A stretch of 64,000 bases of DNA from positions 1 through 64,000 of the forward strand of contig JBDRZL010000001.1 in assembly GCA_039803925.1 (NCBI GenBank), read 5' to 3'. A program made the position numbers and the translations under genes. This DNA comes from a candidate division WOR-3 bacterium. GTDB taxonomy: Bacteria; Hydrothermota; Hydrothermia; Hydrothermales; JAJRUZ01. Within the stretch, counting starts at the first letter, position 1. Each line of letters opens with the position of its first letter. The notes under the pieces were generated by a model, which saw only the letters and a program-made list of their open reading frames with translations, searched no databases and was not told the origin of the DNA. Of this stretch, positions 18,805 to 30,943 are shown piece after piece.

Positions 18805-19376
18805 AAAAATTAAAAATTATTTTTGAAAAATCAATAATTCCTTTACTTTATTTAATGAATAAATTAGGAATTAAACCAATTCACTTAACTTTTTCAGGAT
18901 TAATTTTTTCTCTAATTCCTGCTTTTTTCTATATAAAAGGTAATTTCCTTTTGGCAGGTATTTTATTAATAATATTTTCCCTATTTGATACATTAGATGG
19001 AGCTCTCGCAAGATATAATGATTCTACTACTAAATTTGGTGCTTTTATTGATTCAGTGACAGATAGAATTCAGGAGGGTATAATTTTTTCTTCCCTTATA
19101 TACTTTTACAGAGAAGAAATAACGAAAGTATTTATCCTTTTTTTTTCCTTTTTATTTTCTTTTTTAATTTCTTATACAAGAGCAAGAGCTGAAGGTCTTT
19201 TTTATTCAATAAGAGTAGGTCCAATGGAAAGGGAGGAAAGAATTGCTTTTATTGCATTTTCTTCTTTAACAGGAAAAAAAGTATTTATTTATCTTTTAAT
19301 ATTATTTTTAATTTTGGTTGTATTAACTTTTTTAAGAAGGATTTTGTATGCTTATAAAATTATGGAAGAAAAGTAA
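18801..19376 (+). CDS. CDP-alcohol phosphatidyltransferase, possibly inositol-phospholipid synthase
   Basis: An integral membrane enzyme that transfers a phosphatidyl group from CDP-diacylglycerol or an equivalent donor to an alcohol. The 191 residues carry the full signature D-x2-DG-x2-AR-x8-G-x3-D-x3-D ([14 protein letters not shown], then [10 protein letters not shown], about 65-92) and about five hydrophobic segments. The next gene is inositol-1-phosphate synthase, so inositol 1-phosphate is a likely acceptor, as in phosphatidylinositol phosphate synthases or archaeal archaetidylinositol phosphate synthase. PgsA activity remains possible. Confidence 0.82.
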   Translation: MKKLKIIFEKSIIPLLYLMNKLGIKPIHLTFSGLIFSLIPAFFYIKGNFLLAGILLIIFSLFDTLDGALARYNDSTTKFGAFIDSVTDRIQEGIIFSSLIYFYREEITKVFILFFSFLFSFLISYTRARAEGLFYSIRVGPMEREERIAFIAFSSLTGKKVFIYLLILFLILVVLTFLRRILYAYKIMEEK

Positions 19377-19377
19377 G

Positions 19378-19388
19378 GGTTCAAACCC
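19378..19388 (+). promoter_or_regulatory. T-arm-like motif in the ino1 leader
   Basis: GGTTCAAACCC, 26 bases before the ino1 ATG. With its flanks it forms a perfect 5-bp stem (AAGGG/CCCTT) closing the 7-base loop TTCAAAC, exactly the geometry of a tRNA T-arm. A normal ribosome-binding site (AAGGAG) lies between motif and ATG. Confidence 0.6.
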
Positions 19389-19414
19389 CTTTATTAATTA
19401 ATAAGGAGTTAATT

Positions 19415-20506
19415 ATGGGTAAAGTAAGGGTTGCTATAATAGGAGTTGGAAACTGTGCTTCATCCTTTGTTCAGGGTGTTTATTATTATAAAAATTCAAA
19501 GGAAGATGATTTTATACCCGGCATTATGCATGTGGTTCTCGGTGGATATCATATAGGGGATATTGAATTTACCCTTGGCATTGATATTGATAAAAACAAG
19601 GTTGGAAAAGATTTAGCAGAAGCAATTTATACATATCCCAATAATACATATAAATTCTGTGATGTTCCCAAATTAAATGTACCAGTTGTTAGAGGAATGA
19701 CTCACGATGGACTAGGAAAATATCTTTCACAAATTATTGAGAAAGCACCAGGAGAAACTGCTGATATTGTTAGATTATTGAGAGAAACTAAAACTGATGT
19801 GGTGGTTAATTTTCTTCCTGTTGGAAGTGAAGAAGCAACAAAATGGTATGTAGAGCAGGTATTAAAAGCAGGATGTGCTTTTGTAAATGGGATTCCTGTT
19901 TTTATAGCAAGGGAACCTTACTGGCAGAGAAGATTTGAAGAGGCAGGTCTTCCTGTAATAGGTGATGATGTAAAATCTCAGGTTGGTGCAACTATTGTTC
20001 ACAGGACACTGGTTCAGTTATTTATAGATAGAGGAGTTAAACTTGAAAGAACAAGTCAGTTAAATGTAGGTGGAAATACAGATTTTCTTAACATGCTTGA
20101 AAGGGAAAGACTTGAATCAAAAAAGAAATCAAAAACAGGCGCTGTTACTTCCCTTTTACCCTATGATATCGGTGAAGAAAATGTGTATATTGGACCTTCT
20201 GATTATGTTGCCTGGTTAAAGGATAGAAAATGGGCATATATGAGGCTTGAAGGAAGAACCTTTGGTGATGTTCCTTTAAATATAGAATTAAAGCTTGAAG
20301 TCTGGGATTCTCCTAATTCAGCAGGAGTAATTGTTGATGCTGTAAGATGTGCAAAGCTTGGACTTGATAATGGTCTTAAAGGTGCTCTTATTGAGCCTTC
20401 TGCTTACTTTATGAAGTCCCCACCAAAACAGATTCCTGATTTTCAGGCTAAAAAGAAACTGGAAGAATGGATAAAAAAATATACAAAAAAGAAGAAAAAT
20501 AGATAA
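19415..20506 (+). CDS. ino1: myo-inositol-1-phosphate synthase
   Basis: Converts glucose 6-phosphate to inositol 1-phosphate with NAD+. The 363 residues match the prokaryotic type: Rossmann start [47 protein letters not shown] with the catalytic Lys region, and the core [15 protein letters not shown]. Pairing with the CDP-alcohol phosphatidyltransferase suggests inositol lipid synthesis or, in thermophiles, di-inositol phosphate solutes. It is preceded by an AAGGAG site. Confidence 0.93.
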   Translation: MGKVRVAIIGVGNCASSFVQGVYYYKNSKEDDFIPGIMHVVLGGYHIGDIEFTLGIDIDKNKVGKDLAEAIYTYPNNTYKFCDVPKLNVPVVRGMTHDGLGKYLSQIIEKAPGETADIVRLLRETKTDVVVNFLPVGSEEATKWYVEQVLKAGCAFVNGIPVFIAREPYWQRRFEEAGLPVIGDDVKSQVGATIVHRTLVQLFIDRGVKLERTSQLNVGGNTDFLNMLERERLESKKKSKTGAVTSLLPYDIGEENVYIGPSDYVAWLKDRKWAYMRLEGRTFGDVPLNIELKLEVWDSPNSAGVIVDAVRCAKLGLDNGLKGALIEPSAYFMKSPPKQIPDFQAKKKLEEWIKKYTKKKKNR

Positions 20507-20507
20507 G

Positions 20508-21155
20508 TTGGGTAAGTGGGGATTTTTTATTACAGTAGAAGGAATTGAAGGTAGTGGTAAAACAACCCTTGCAAGAGGACTTTTTGAAGAATTAAAAAGC
20601 AAAGGTTTCCCGGTTTTACTCACATGGGAGCCAGGTGGAACAGAGGTAGGTGAAAAAATAAGGGAAATTCTTTTACATTCAGAGGAAATATCTCCCTGGA
20701 CAGAACTTTTTCTTTTTCTGGCATCAAGGAAGGAACATGTTGAAAAAAAAATAATACCTGCATTAAGGGAGGGTAAAATTGTAATTAGTGATAGATTTGA
20801 TGATTCTACAATTGCCTATCAGGGTTATGGAAGATCGCTTAATATAAGACTTATTAAAAGATTCAATAAAATTGCAACTTCAGGTTTAAAGCCTAATGTT
20901 ACTTTTTTAATAGATATAGATCCTGAAATAAGCTTAAAGAGACTTAAAGGTAAAGATAGAATTGAAAGAGAGAGTATGGAATTTCATAAAAAGGTGAGAA
21001 AAGGATACCTTGATATTGCAAAAAGAGCAAAAAAGAGGGTAATTATTTTAGACGGAAATGAAAAGGAGGATGAAATAATTAAAAAGGCTTTTTTAAAAGT
21101 AATAGAAAGATTAAAGGATAAGGGAAAGTTTATTTCACTTATTAAGAGTTTATAG
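20508..21155 (+). CDS. tmk: thymidylate kinase
   Basis: Phosphorylates dTMP to dTDP. The 215 residues include the P-loop EGIEGSGKTT (about 12), the TWEPGGTEVG DR(E/P)-type loop (about 38) and SDRFDDSTIAYQGYGR (about 92). The start is TTG at 20508, one base after the ino1 stop; no ATG or GTG in frame precedes the P-loop. Confidence 0.94.
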   Translation: MGKWGFFITVEGIEGSGKTTLARGLFEELKSKGFPVLLTWEPGGTEVGEKIREILLHSEEISPWTELFLFLASRKEHVEKKIIPALREGKIVISDRFDDSTIAYQGYGRSLNIRLIKRFNKIATSGLKPNVTFLIDIDPEISLKRLKGKDRIERESMEFHKKVRKGYLDIAKRAKKRVIILDGNEKEDEIIKKAFLKVIERLKDKGKFISLIKSL

Positions 21156-21185
21156 CTTAAAATTAAAATTGAAAAGGAGGAAAAA

Positions 21186-22724
21186 ATGAAAAAAATTATA
21201 AGTTCTTTAATTTTAATAACCTTGCCTTTATTTTTTCTAAAAGGAACGCGAGGAGAGGTAGAAAGAAAGCCTTCCTTAACCACTGAGCTTCGAAATTTTT
21301 CAAAAATTATATCTCTTATCCAGGAGAGATACTTTGATGAGAAATATCAAGCTGATGAAAATCTTGCTCCTCTTCTTGAAAAATCCATGGATTATTTACT
21401 CCATCAACTTGACCCATATTCTGATTTAATGACACCTGAAGAGTGGGAGGAGATGAATATTCATTCCACAGGAAGGTTCGGAGGAATCGGGATTCAGATT
21501 GGAATAAAAGATGGAATTTTAACTGTGATTTCACCACTTGAAGGCACACCAGCCTCAAGAGCTGGAATTCAAGCAGGAGATCAGATAATAGAGGTAGACG
21601 GAAAGTCAACCAAGGGATGGTCTTTACAGAAGGCTGTAAGATATTTAAGAGGGGAGCCGGGTACAAAGGTTAAGATAAAAATAAAAAGACCTTTTATTGA
21701 GGAAGCTTTTGATTTTGAACTTGTAAGAGAAATAATAAAAATAAATGCTGTTCCTTATTACTCTAAAGTTGATAACGAAACAGGGTATATAAAATTAAAT
21801 GAGTTTTCAAATACTTCAAGGGAAGAAATAAGTAGAGCTATTGATGAACTTAAAAAACAGGGCGCTAAAAAGCTAATTCTTGATTTAAGAGGAAATCCGG
21901 GAGGCCTCCTTGATGCTGCGGTTGAAGTTGCAGACCTTTTTTTACCAAAAGGAAGTGAGATTGTATCCACAAAGGGGAGGAATAAGAGTCTTGAACAGAT
22001 GTTTAAAGCTATAAATGAAGATCCTTTCACTGAGGAAATTCCACTTATTGTTTTTGTTGATAGGGGTGCTGCTTCTGCTTCTGAAATAGTTTCAGGTGCT
22101 CTTCAAGACTGGGATAGAGCACTTATTATAGGAGATACAACTTTTGGAAAGGGTTCTGTGCAGAGAATATTTCCCCTTGATGAAGGTTATCGTGTAAAGT
22201 TAACAACAAGTCTTTATTATTTACCTTCAGGTAGATCAATACACAGATTTGATATAAGAGACACAACTGGAGAGGAAGTTAGAGAGATGAAGAAAAATGG
22301 AGGGGAAACTTTTTACACGTTAAAAATGAAAAGAAAAATATTTGGAGGTTATGGTGTTATCCCTGATATTGTTATAAAGCCCCAGAAAATTTCAAAAGAG
22401 ATTACAAAGCTTTTACAGAAAAGGAGATTTTTTGATTATGCTTTAAATCTTAAAAATAAAGGTATAAGAGAAATTGGGAAAGAAGAGGTTGAAACATTTT
22501 TGAATTATGTGAAGGAAAAGGATAAAGATATAGATTTTGGTGAACTTGAAAAGGAGAAAGAAACAATCTATTACTATCTTGATATTAATCTTGGTGAGGT
22601 ATGGGGTGGTGAAAAAGGTAGATATGAGAGATTTTTGAGGAATGATGAATGGGTTAATAAAGCTTTGAATATTTTTAAAAAGGTAAATAAAAAGGAAGAT
22701 GTTTTCAAATATGTGGAAAAGTAA
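21186..22724 (+). CDS. ctpA: S41 carboxy-terminal processing protease
   Basis: A periplasmic serine protease that trims C-termini of exported proteins. It has a signal peptide (1-22), a PDZ domain (about 95-170, with GGIGIQIG and GIQAGDQIIEVDG), and an S41 catalytic core with the nucleophile in GAASASEIVSGA (about 300) and the general-base Lys in FGKGSVQ (about 325). The 100-residue C-terminal region is helical and family-typical. A strong site (AAAGGAGG) precedes the ATG. Confidence 0.93.
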   Translation: MKKIISSLILITLPLFFLKGTRGEVERKPSLTTELRNFSKIISLIQERYFDEKYQADENLAPLLEKSMDYLLHQLDPYSDLMTPEEWEEMNIHSTGRFGGIGIQIGIKDGILTVISPLEGTPASRAGIQAGDQIIEVDGKSTKGWSLQKAVRYLRGEPGTKVKIKIKRPFIEEAFDFELVREIIKINAVPYYSKVDNETGYIKLNEFSNTSREEISRAIDELKKQGAKKLILDLRGNPGGLLDAAVEVADLFLPKGSEIVSTKGRNKSLEQMFKAINEDPFTEEIPLIVFVDRGAASASEIVSGALQDWDRALIIGDTTFGKGSVQRIFPLDEGYRVKLTTSLYYLPSGRSIHRFDIRDTTGEEVREMKKNGGETFYTLKMKRKIFGGYGVIPDIVIKPQKISKEITKLLQKRRFFDYALNLKNKGIREIGKEEVETFLNYVKEKDKDIDFGELEKEKETIYYYLDINLGEVWGGEKGRYERFLRNDEWVNKALNIFKKVNKKEDVFKYVEK

Positions 22725-22974
22725 AAATATATGTGAAAAATGTGGAAAGGTAATAGAAGAAGGTGGAGATTTTTATGAAATTGAAATAATATGTAAAGCT
22801 GGTTTTGATGGAGTTATAAGAGAAACAAATGAGAGTATGGAGGAAATTTTAAAGGATACTGAGCTATACACTGAAGATGAACTTTTAGAGAGTGTTTATG
22901 AAAAAAAGAAATTTGTATTATGTGTTAGATGTAAAGAAATTTGGATGGCAAACCCCTTGCAAAAACCCATTTAA
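22699..22974 (+). CDS. small zinc-ribbon protein of unknown function
   Basis: A 91-residue protein with two CxxC pairs, CEKCGK near residue 12 and CVRCKE near 75, which probably bind one zinc ion. An acidic middle separates them. It overlaps the end of ctpA by 26 bases; the second ATG at 22711 is an alternative start. Its position between ctpA and nnrD does not reveal a role. Confidence 0.6.
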   Translation: MFSNMWKSKNICEKCGKVIEEGGDFYEIEIICKAGFDGVIRETNESMEEILKDTELYTEDELLESVYEKKKFVLCVRCKEIWMANPLQKPI

Positions 22975-23005
22975 ATTTTTATAAATTTTTATAAAGGAGG
23001 CAACC

Positions 23006-24580
23006 ATGTTTGTGGTAACACCCGAAGAAATGAAAAAAATTGATAATAGAACCACTCACGAATTTGGGCTGGAGGGTAAAATTTTAATGGAGAATGCTGG
23101 AAGATCTGTATTTGATTTGATACTAAATAAAATCCCAAGTTGTGACAAAATTACTGTTCTATGTGGTAAGGGTAATAATGGGGGCGATGGTTTTGTAATT
23201 GCAAGGTATTTTTTGAACAGGGGAAAAGATGTAAGTATTTATCTTTTAGGTAACCCAGAGGAATTAAAAGGGGATTCTTTATACCATTTTCGTCTTCTTG
23301 AACTCCTAAAAGCTAGGATTAAAGTTATAAATCTAAATGACCCTGAACTCAAATTTGATCTTTTATCATCTGATGTTGTGGTAGATGCTTTATTTGGAAC
23401 AGGCTTTAAAGGAGAATTGCCCAAGGAGATTAAATTGCTCTTCGGGCTTTTAAAAGAGAGAAGAGGAAAATTTGTGGCAGTTGATATACCATCAGGTGTA
23501 GATGGTGAAACAGGTGATGCAGAGCATATTGTTCCAGAAGCTGATTTTACAGTTACCTTTGCCTTTCCAAAACTCGGTCATTTTCTTTATCCTGGTAGAG
23601 AAAAAACAGGTGAACTTTATCTTGCGGATATCTGTATCCCTAAGTTTTTCTCTGAAGAAATAAAAAGAAGGGTTATATATCAAGAAGATGTTTATCCATT
23701 TCTTCCTAAAAGAGAAAAGAATGTTCATAAGGGTAAATGCGGAAGGGTTTTAATTTTGGGTGGTTCCAAAGGGTATGGGGGAGCAGTTTATCTTGCTTCA
23801 AAAGCAGCTTATTATGCAGGTGCAGGACTTGTTTTTGCTGCTTTTCCTGAAGATATATACCCTTCAATTGAGTCAAATTTAATTGAAGCAGTTAAAATTC
23901 CTTTACCATCAAAGAATGGAAGACTTTTTACAAAGTCTTTAAGTCCAATTCTTGATTATCTTGAAAAAATTGATGTTGTCGCTTTTGGTCCAGGAATTTT
24001 AAGAAGTGAAGATACAAAAAATTTTGTAATTGAATTTCTTGAAAAAATAAAAGATAAAAAAGTTTTAATTGATGCAGACGGTATTGTTTTATTAAAAGAT
24101 AATAAGGAAATTTTAAAGGAAAGAAAAGAAGCCACAATTATAACCCCACATCCAGGTGAAATGAGTTTATTTATTGGAGATAAAAGTCCTGAAGAAGTGG
24201 ATAAAAAAAGGATAGAGGTGGCTGAAAATCTTTCAATTCTTTATGATATAGTTGTCGTTTTGAAAGGTGCTCCCACGATAATTTCATCAACTTACGGAAC
24301 TTTTATCTGTCCACTTGGAAATCCTGGAATGGCAACAGGTGGTTCAGGTGATGTTTTAACAGGTTTAATAGCTGGATTATGGGCGCAGGGTTTACCTCCA
24401 GAAAGAGCAGCAAAATTGGGTGTATTTTTACATTCTCTCGCTGGTGATATTGCTGCCTTGAAAAAAGGTATTTACTCCCTTTTAGCTGGTGATATACTGG
24501 AAGAGATTCCTTCTGCCTTTAATTTCAAATTTGAGGAAGAAAGAATAGGTTTAACAAGAAAAATACTACCACTTATTTGA
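23006..24580 (+). CDS. nnrD: bifunctional NAD(P)HX epimerase / ADP-dependent NAD(P)HX dehydratase
   Basis: Repairs hydrated NADH and NADPH. Residues 1-210 form the YjeF-N epimerase domain (MENAGRSVFDLI, CGKGNNGGDGFV, DIPSGVDGETG). Residues about 235-520 form the ribokinase-like dehydratase domain, with HKGKCGRVLILGGS and GNPGMATGGSGDVLTG. It is full length and starts after an AAAGGAGG site. Confidence 0.95.
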   Translation: MFVVTPEEMKKIDNRTTHEFGLEGKILMENAGRSVFDLILNKIPSCDKITVLCGKGNNGGDGFVIARYFLNRGKDVSIYLLGNPEELKGDSLYHFRLLELLKARIKVINLNDPELKFDLLSSDVVVDALFGTGFKGELPKEIKLLFGLLKERRGKFVAVDIPSGVDGETGDAEHIVPEADFTVTFAFPKLGHFLYPGREKTGELYLADICIPKFFSEEIKRRVIYQEDVYPFLPKREKNVHKGKCGRVLILGGSKGYGGAVYLASKAAYYAGAGLVFAAFPEDIYPSIESNLIEAVKIPLPSKNGRLFTKSLSPILDYLEKIDVVAFGPGILRSEDTKNFVIEFLEKIKDKKVLIDADGIVLLKDNKEILKERKEATIITPHPGEMSLFIGDKSPEEVDKKRIEVAENLSILYDIVVVLKGAPTIISSTYGTFICPLGNPGMATGGSGDVLTGLIAGLWAQGLPPERAAKLGVFLHSLAGDIAALKKGIYSLLAGDILEEIPSAFNFKFEEERIGLTRKILPLI

Positions 24581-26064
24581 TAATTCTATTATTTTGCTTA
24601 CTTTATAAAATAAATGAAATTCCTTCCCTTTTAAACCCAATTTTTGTTGCAAGTGATGACAGGTTTATATATGTAACTTCCAAAGAGGGGATAGGAATTT
24701 TTGATAAATATAGCTTTAAGTTTAAAAAGGGAATAATTCTTGAAAAATCCCCTCGTTTTGCATTTCCAGATCCTTTTACAGGAGAAATCTATGTTCTTTT
24801 TAATGATGGAGAATTTATTTCTTTTTATATTGGATCACCCCAATATTATATAAAAAAGGGTTTTTTCCCAAATGCAACCTCTTTTTCTCTAACACCATCA
24901 ACTATAAAAATAGAATTCAATAATACTATCAAAAGATTTGATAAATATTCAATGATAGAAACAGATAAAGATGAAAATTCAATTTTCTGGTGGGGATTAA
25001 GAAGTGTAAAGAATTTTAATTCTAATGAAATTTCATTTCTTGCACCTTTTTATATTTTTACTGAAGATGGAGAAAAAGTTAATTTTGAAATTATATGTGA
25101 GGATAATGATTATTATTATGCTTGCACAAAAGGAGAAGGGGTTTATGTCTATGATAAAGATTTCTGGAGAAATGTTTCCAAACTTGGTGCGGGAACGAGC
25201 TTTAGTGAGGTAAGAGTTATAGAAATATTAGAAAATAATGGAATTATTTTTGCCGGAACTGGGGATTTTTATGATAGAAAGGGGATTATTTTGAGAAAAG
25301 GCTCTGAATGGAAAAGATTTTCAAAATTTTACTTTGGTTTAAATGTGGAGACTTTTTATAGTGGAGTTTCTTATAAGGATATTATAATTCTCGCTTCTGA
25401 TGGAAAAATTGTAATCTATAAGGATAATGAATTTAAAACAAAAAATGTTTATACAGGTATTCCTATTTACAAAATTTTAGTTGATGGTCCTTCTTTATTT
25501 ATTGCTACAGAAAAAGGTCTTTTTATATCAGATATTGAAGGAATAAATTTTAGTAATGTTTTAAAAAATGAAAAAATATTTACACTTGAGATAACAAAAA
25601 ATTTTTTATATATTGGGACCTTGAATGGACTTTTTGCTATAAAAAAAGATAAGGATGAAAGTTTTAGAGTTCTTGACAAAAAATTACTTCTTGATGGTAA
25701 AATTATTGATATAAAAAAAGATAAAGAAAGAAACATATGGGTGATGAGTGAAAAAGGATTTTTAAAATTTTTAGAATCAAAAGATTCTTTTAAATTTTTT
25801 TATCCTCCACCAGTTCCCTTTAACCCTTCTAATCACTATGTTCAAAATTCAATTTTTATTTTTGAGAAGTTAATTTTTTTAGGTACTTATAAAAATGGTT
25901 TTTGGGTATATGATATTGAAAAAAATAGATGGGACCACTTTTTTGATGAAAGTTCAATTACAAAAAGAACTGTTTTTACCTTTAATAGCAAAAAGGATAC
26001 TCTCTTTGTTGGTACGGATAGGGGTATTTATGTTTATAAATTAAAGGATTATGGAGAAAATTGA
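24577..26064 (+). CDS. propeller-type repeat protein, probably exported
   Basis: A 495-residue protein with no recognised enzyme motif. The start is TTG at 24577, overlapping the nnrD stop, followed by a short hydrophobic leader. Blades recur in the form hydrophobic-x-G-T-x-x-G-hydrophobic (IFAGTGDF, LYIGTLNGLF, LFVGTDRGIYVY, IFLGTYKNGFWVY), as in two-component-regulator-type or WD-like propellers. The end overlaps the sugar transferase gene by 14 bases. It may be a surface or periplasmic binding protein; the role is unknown. Confidence 0.6.
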   Translation: MIILLFCLLYKINEIPSLLNPIFVASDDRFIYVTSKEGIGIFDKYSFKFKKGIILEKSPRFAFPDPFTGEIYVLFNDGEFISFYIGSPQYYIKKGFFPNATSFSLTPSTIKIEFNNTIKRFDKYSMIETDKDENSIFWWGLRSVKNFNSNEISFLAPFYIFTEDGEKVNFEIICEDNDYYYACTKGEGVYVYDKDFWRNVSKLGAGTSFSEVRVIEILENNGIIFAGTGDFYDRKGIILRKGSEWKRFSKFYFGLNVETFYSGVSYKDIIILASDGKIVIYKDNEFKTKNVYTGIPIYKILVDGPSLFIATEKGLFISDIEGINFSNVLKNEKIFTLEITKNFLYIGTLNGLFAIKKDKDESFRVLDKKLLLDGKIIDIKKDKERNIWVMSEKGFLKFLESKDSFKFFYPPPVPFNPSNHYVQNSIFIFEKLIFLGTYKNGFWVYDIEKNRWDHFFDESSITKRTVFTFNSKKDTLFVGTDRGIYVYKLKDYGEN

Positions 26065-26650
26065 AAGAATTATTGCCCTTTTCCTAATTATTATTCTTTT
26101 GCCGGTTTTTGCAATTATTTCTTTGATAATAATGTTAGAAAGTAAAGGTAAGCCTATTTTTGTTCAGGAAAGGATAGGAAAAAATAAGAAAAAATTTAAT
26201 ATTTATAAATTCAGGACAATGTATATTGATGGAGAAAAAAGACTTAAAGAATTTTTTGAGAAAAATCCAGAAGCTAAAAGGGAATGGGAAATATATAGAA
26301 AACTTAAAAATAAGGATCCAAGAATAACAAAATTCGGAAAATGGCTTAGAAGTTTTAGTTTTGATGAACTTCCGCAGCTTTTTAACATACTTAAAGGTGA
26401 AATGAGTTTTGTTGGGCCAAGACCTTACATGGCTGAAGAAGTTGAAAGGTTTGAATCTGAGGATGAGATAATATTTAACTTAAAACCAGGTTTAACAGGT
26501 CCTTGGCAGGTTAGTGGGAGGAATAAATTAACTTTTAAAGAGAGAGTTGAGATAGATAAGAATTATATAAAGCAAAAAACTTTGAGAGGTGACTTAATAA
26601 TACTCTTAAAAACCTTTGGTGCAATAATTAGTAAAGATGGTGCTTATTAA
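26051..26650 (+). CDS. bacterial sugar transferase (undecaprenyl-phosphate glycosyl-1-phosphate transferase)
   Basis: Starts surface polysaccharide chains by moving a sugar phosphate onto undecaprenyl phosphate. The 199 residues have one N-terminal membrane segment (about 8-29) and the catalytic core: ERIGKNKKKFNIYKFRTM, SFDELPQLFNILKGEMS, VGPRPYMAEEV and KPGLTGPWQVSGRN. It is the short monotopic type. Neighbours do not form a glycosyltransferase cluster, so the product is unknown. Confidence 0.9.
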   Translation: MEKIERIIALFLIIILLPVFAIISLIIMLESKGKPIFVQERIGKNKKKFNIYKFRTMYIDGEKRLKEFFEKNPEAKREWEIYRKLKNKDPRITKFGKWLRSFSFDELPQLFNILKGEMSFVGPRPYMAEEVERFESEDEIIFNLKPGLTGPWQVSGRNKLTFKERVEIDKNYIKQKTLRGDLIILLKTFGAIISKDGAY

Positions 26651-28044
26651 TGAAAATTGGGAAATATGAAATTGTATCAGAGTTAAAAAAAGATAATTTT
26701 ACAGAGGTCTATAAAGTATATAACAAATCTTTAAATAGATATTGTCTTATAAAGTTAATTTCAAAAGATTTTCCTGAAGATTTAGTTTTAAGATTTAATG
26801 AAGAAGCAAAAACATGTGCCTCAATTGATCATCCTTATGCTGTTAAAATTTATGAAATTTTTGAAAAGGATAATAAAATAATAGTAGTATATGAATGGGT
26901 TGATGGTTATGATCTTTCAAAGTTAATAGAAATAAGTGAAAAAATTGACCCTGAAGTTGCCTTAATTATAACTTATAAGGTTCTTGAAGTTCTTGATTAC
27001 ATTCATAAAAAAGGCATAATTCACAGGGATATAAAACCCTCAAATATATTGATTTCAAAAGAAGGTTTTGTTAAATTAACAGATTTTGGAATAGCTAAGG
27101 CAAAGGATTCTCCGGAAATTACTCAACCAGGTGTTGTAATTGGGACACCCTTTTATATGTCCCCTGAGCAGGTAAAGGGAGAGAAATTATATCCTTCATC
27201 AGATATATTTTCTCTTGGATGTACTCTTTATGAGATGATTACAGGAAAAAAAGCTTTTACAGGAAAAGATACAACGCAGATTTTAATTAAAATAGAAAGG
27301 GAAAATCCAGATTTTTCAAGAAAAATTTTTAAAGGGGTTAAAAATAATATTAAAAAAATTTTAAAAAAAAGTCTTTATAAAAATCCTGAAAAGAGATATA
27401 AAAGTGCCTCAGAATTTAAAAAGGATATTTTGAAAATAGTTGGTGAAAGAAAAATTTTAGAGGGAGATAAAATTATAAGGGATTACATAGAAGAAAAAAT
27501 AAAAATTTTTGAAACAAAAACACTTAAAGGATTAAAGAAAAAAAAAGAGGAGAAAAAGGAAAAAGGACTCACGAAAATTTTGATACCCTTATTTACGGGT
27601 TTATTTTTGATTTTTTTAATTTCTTCTTTTTATTTTTATAAAAAATTCTTTTACCCTTATCTTGAAATAAAATCTACCTTTGATGTAAAAATATGTAAAA
27701 TTAATAATGAATTGGTTTTGCTTCCCTTTAAAGGAAGTGTTCCTCCTGGAAAAGTGGAAATAAAAGTTTTAGCTCCCTTTTACCTTTACAGGGGAATTTT
27801 TTATTTAAAATTAAGAGAAAAAAAAGTAATTGAAATTCCTTTTAAGGAGGGAGATAGCACAAGTTTTCACTTCAGGGGAAAGGGAAAGATATTTGTAAAT
27901 AAAAACTTAGTAGGTTCTGATTCTATTGATTATAAAATAAAACCCGGTATCCCTTATCTCTTTGAAATTAAAGGTAAAAAAGATACAATTAAAGAGTATT
28001 TATCTAGTTTAAAAAAGGATGTTATCTGGATATATATGCCTTAA
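26650..28044 (+). CDS. transmembrane Ser/Thr protein kinase
   Basis: The cytoplasmic kinase domain spans about 1-265, with IHRDIKPSNILI (catalytic loop), TDFGIAKA (DFG) and GTPFYMSPEQVKG (activation/P+1 loop). In the glycine-rich loop, GKYEIVSELKKDNFTEVYK, several glycines are replaced. A lysine-rich juxtamembrane stretch precedes a single membrane helix (about 308-330). The external C-terminal 130 residues are beta-rich, PEGA-like. Start and preceding stop overlap by one base. Targets are unknown. Confidence 0.88.
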   Translation: MKIGKYEIVSELKKDNFTEVYKVYNKSLNRYCLIKLISKDFPEDLVLRFNEEAKTCASIDHPYAVKIYEIFEKDNKIIVVYEWVDGYDLSKLIEISEKIDPEVALIITYKVLEVLDYIHKKGIIHRDIKPSNILISKEGFVKLTDFGIAKAKDSPEITQPGVVIGTPFYMSPEQVKGEKLYPSSDIFSLGCTLYEMITGKKAFTGKDTTQILIKIERENPDFSRKIFKGVKNNIKKILKKSLYKNPEKRYKSASEFKKDILKIVGERKILEGDKIIRDYIEEKIKIFETKTLKGLKKKKEEKKEKGLTKILIPLFTGLFLIFLISSFYFYKKFFYPYLEIKSTFDVKICKINNELVLLPFKGSVPPGKVEIKVLAPFYLYRGIFYLKLREKKVIEIPFKEGDSTSFHFRGKGKIFVNKNLVGSDSIDYKIKPGIPYLFEIKGKKDTIKEYLSSLKKDVIWIYMP

Positions 28045-28049
28045 AAAAT

Positions 28050-29035
28050 TTATTTTATTGAATAAAAACCACTTCCCTCATTTCTTATAATTCCTTTTAT
28101 TTCAAGATTAATTAAAATGGAAATCAGTTCTCCAGTTTCAATTTTTATTTTTTCCCTTATTTCGTCTATACTTTTTCTTCCATTCTCTTTAATAAATTCA
28201 AAAATTTTCTTTTCTTTACCTTCAAGTTTTATTTCTTCTTTTTCTGATTTTTCTTCAATTCCAAGATATTCAAGAATTTCTGAAGGATCTGTTACAAGAG
28301 TTGCACCTTGTTTTATGAGAAAGTTTGGTCCTCTACTTTTGGGAGAGTAAATTTCTCCAGGTATTGCAAAAATATCCTTACCCATATCAAGTGCCCATTT
28401 TACTGTTATAAATGTTCCTGATTTTTCTCCTGCTTCAACAACAAGTAATGCTTCAGATAAAGCAGCTATTATTCTATTCCGCATTGGAAAATTATAGGCA
28501 AAGGGTTTTGTATATGGAGGATACTCAGAAATTAAAATTCCCTTTTCCTCTATTTTTTTGAATATTTTTATATTTTCAGGTGGATAGAAAACATTAAGAC
28601 CTGAACCAAAGATACATATTGTTTCTCCTCCTACTTCAATTGCTCCGAGATGGGCTATTGTATCAATTCCTCTTGCTCCTCCACTTACAATCACAACTCC
28701 TTTTTCAGATAATTTTTTGGAAAACTCAAGAGCAACTTCTCTACCATATTTTGTGGGTTTTCTTGTTCCTATTATTCCTATTTTTCTTTTTTTAAGGGTG
28801 CTAATTTTCCCTTTCATATAAATAACAAGAGGAGGAAGAGGACATCTCTTTAATTCTTCTGGGTATTGATTATCAAATATTGTTAATATTTTTATACCTG
28901 AGCTCTCACAATCTTTTATTATTTCCTTTGCTTTTTTTAAAAATTCTTTTTCAATTTTAAAATCTTCTTTTAAAAACTTTTCAAGAGTAATATTTTTTTC
29001 CTTTAAGGAAATTGCTATAATTTTTTCTTTTTCCA

Positions 29036-29036
<1 letters not shown>
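28050..29036 (-). CDS. dprA: DNA-processing protein DprA
   Basis: Binds incoming single-stranded DNA and loads RecA during transformation. The 328 residues have the Rossmann core: IGIIGTRKPTKYG, VSGGARGIDTIAHLGA, FGSGLNVFYPPEN, FPMRNRIIAALSEALLVVEAG and SGTFITVKWALD. A C-terminal winged-helix domain covers about 265-328. Adjacent to the small HEAT gene and obg on the same strand. Confidence 0.95.

Positions 29037-30943
<1,907 letters not shown>

Noticed and set aside
22976-23000. ATTTTTATAAATTTTTATAAA tandem before nnrD
   Set aside because: A short AT-rich duplication in a 31-base gap upstream of a normal ribosome-binding site; no clear role.
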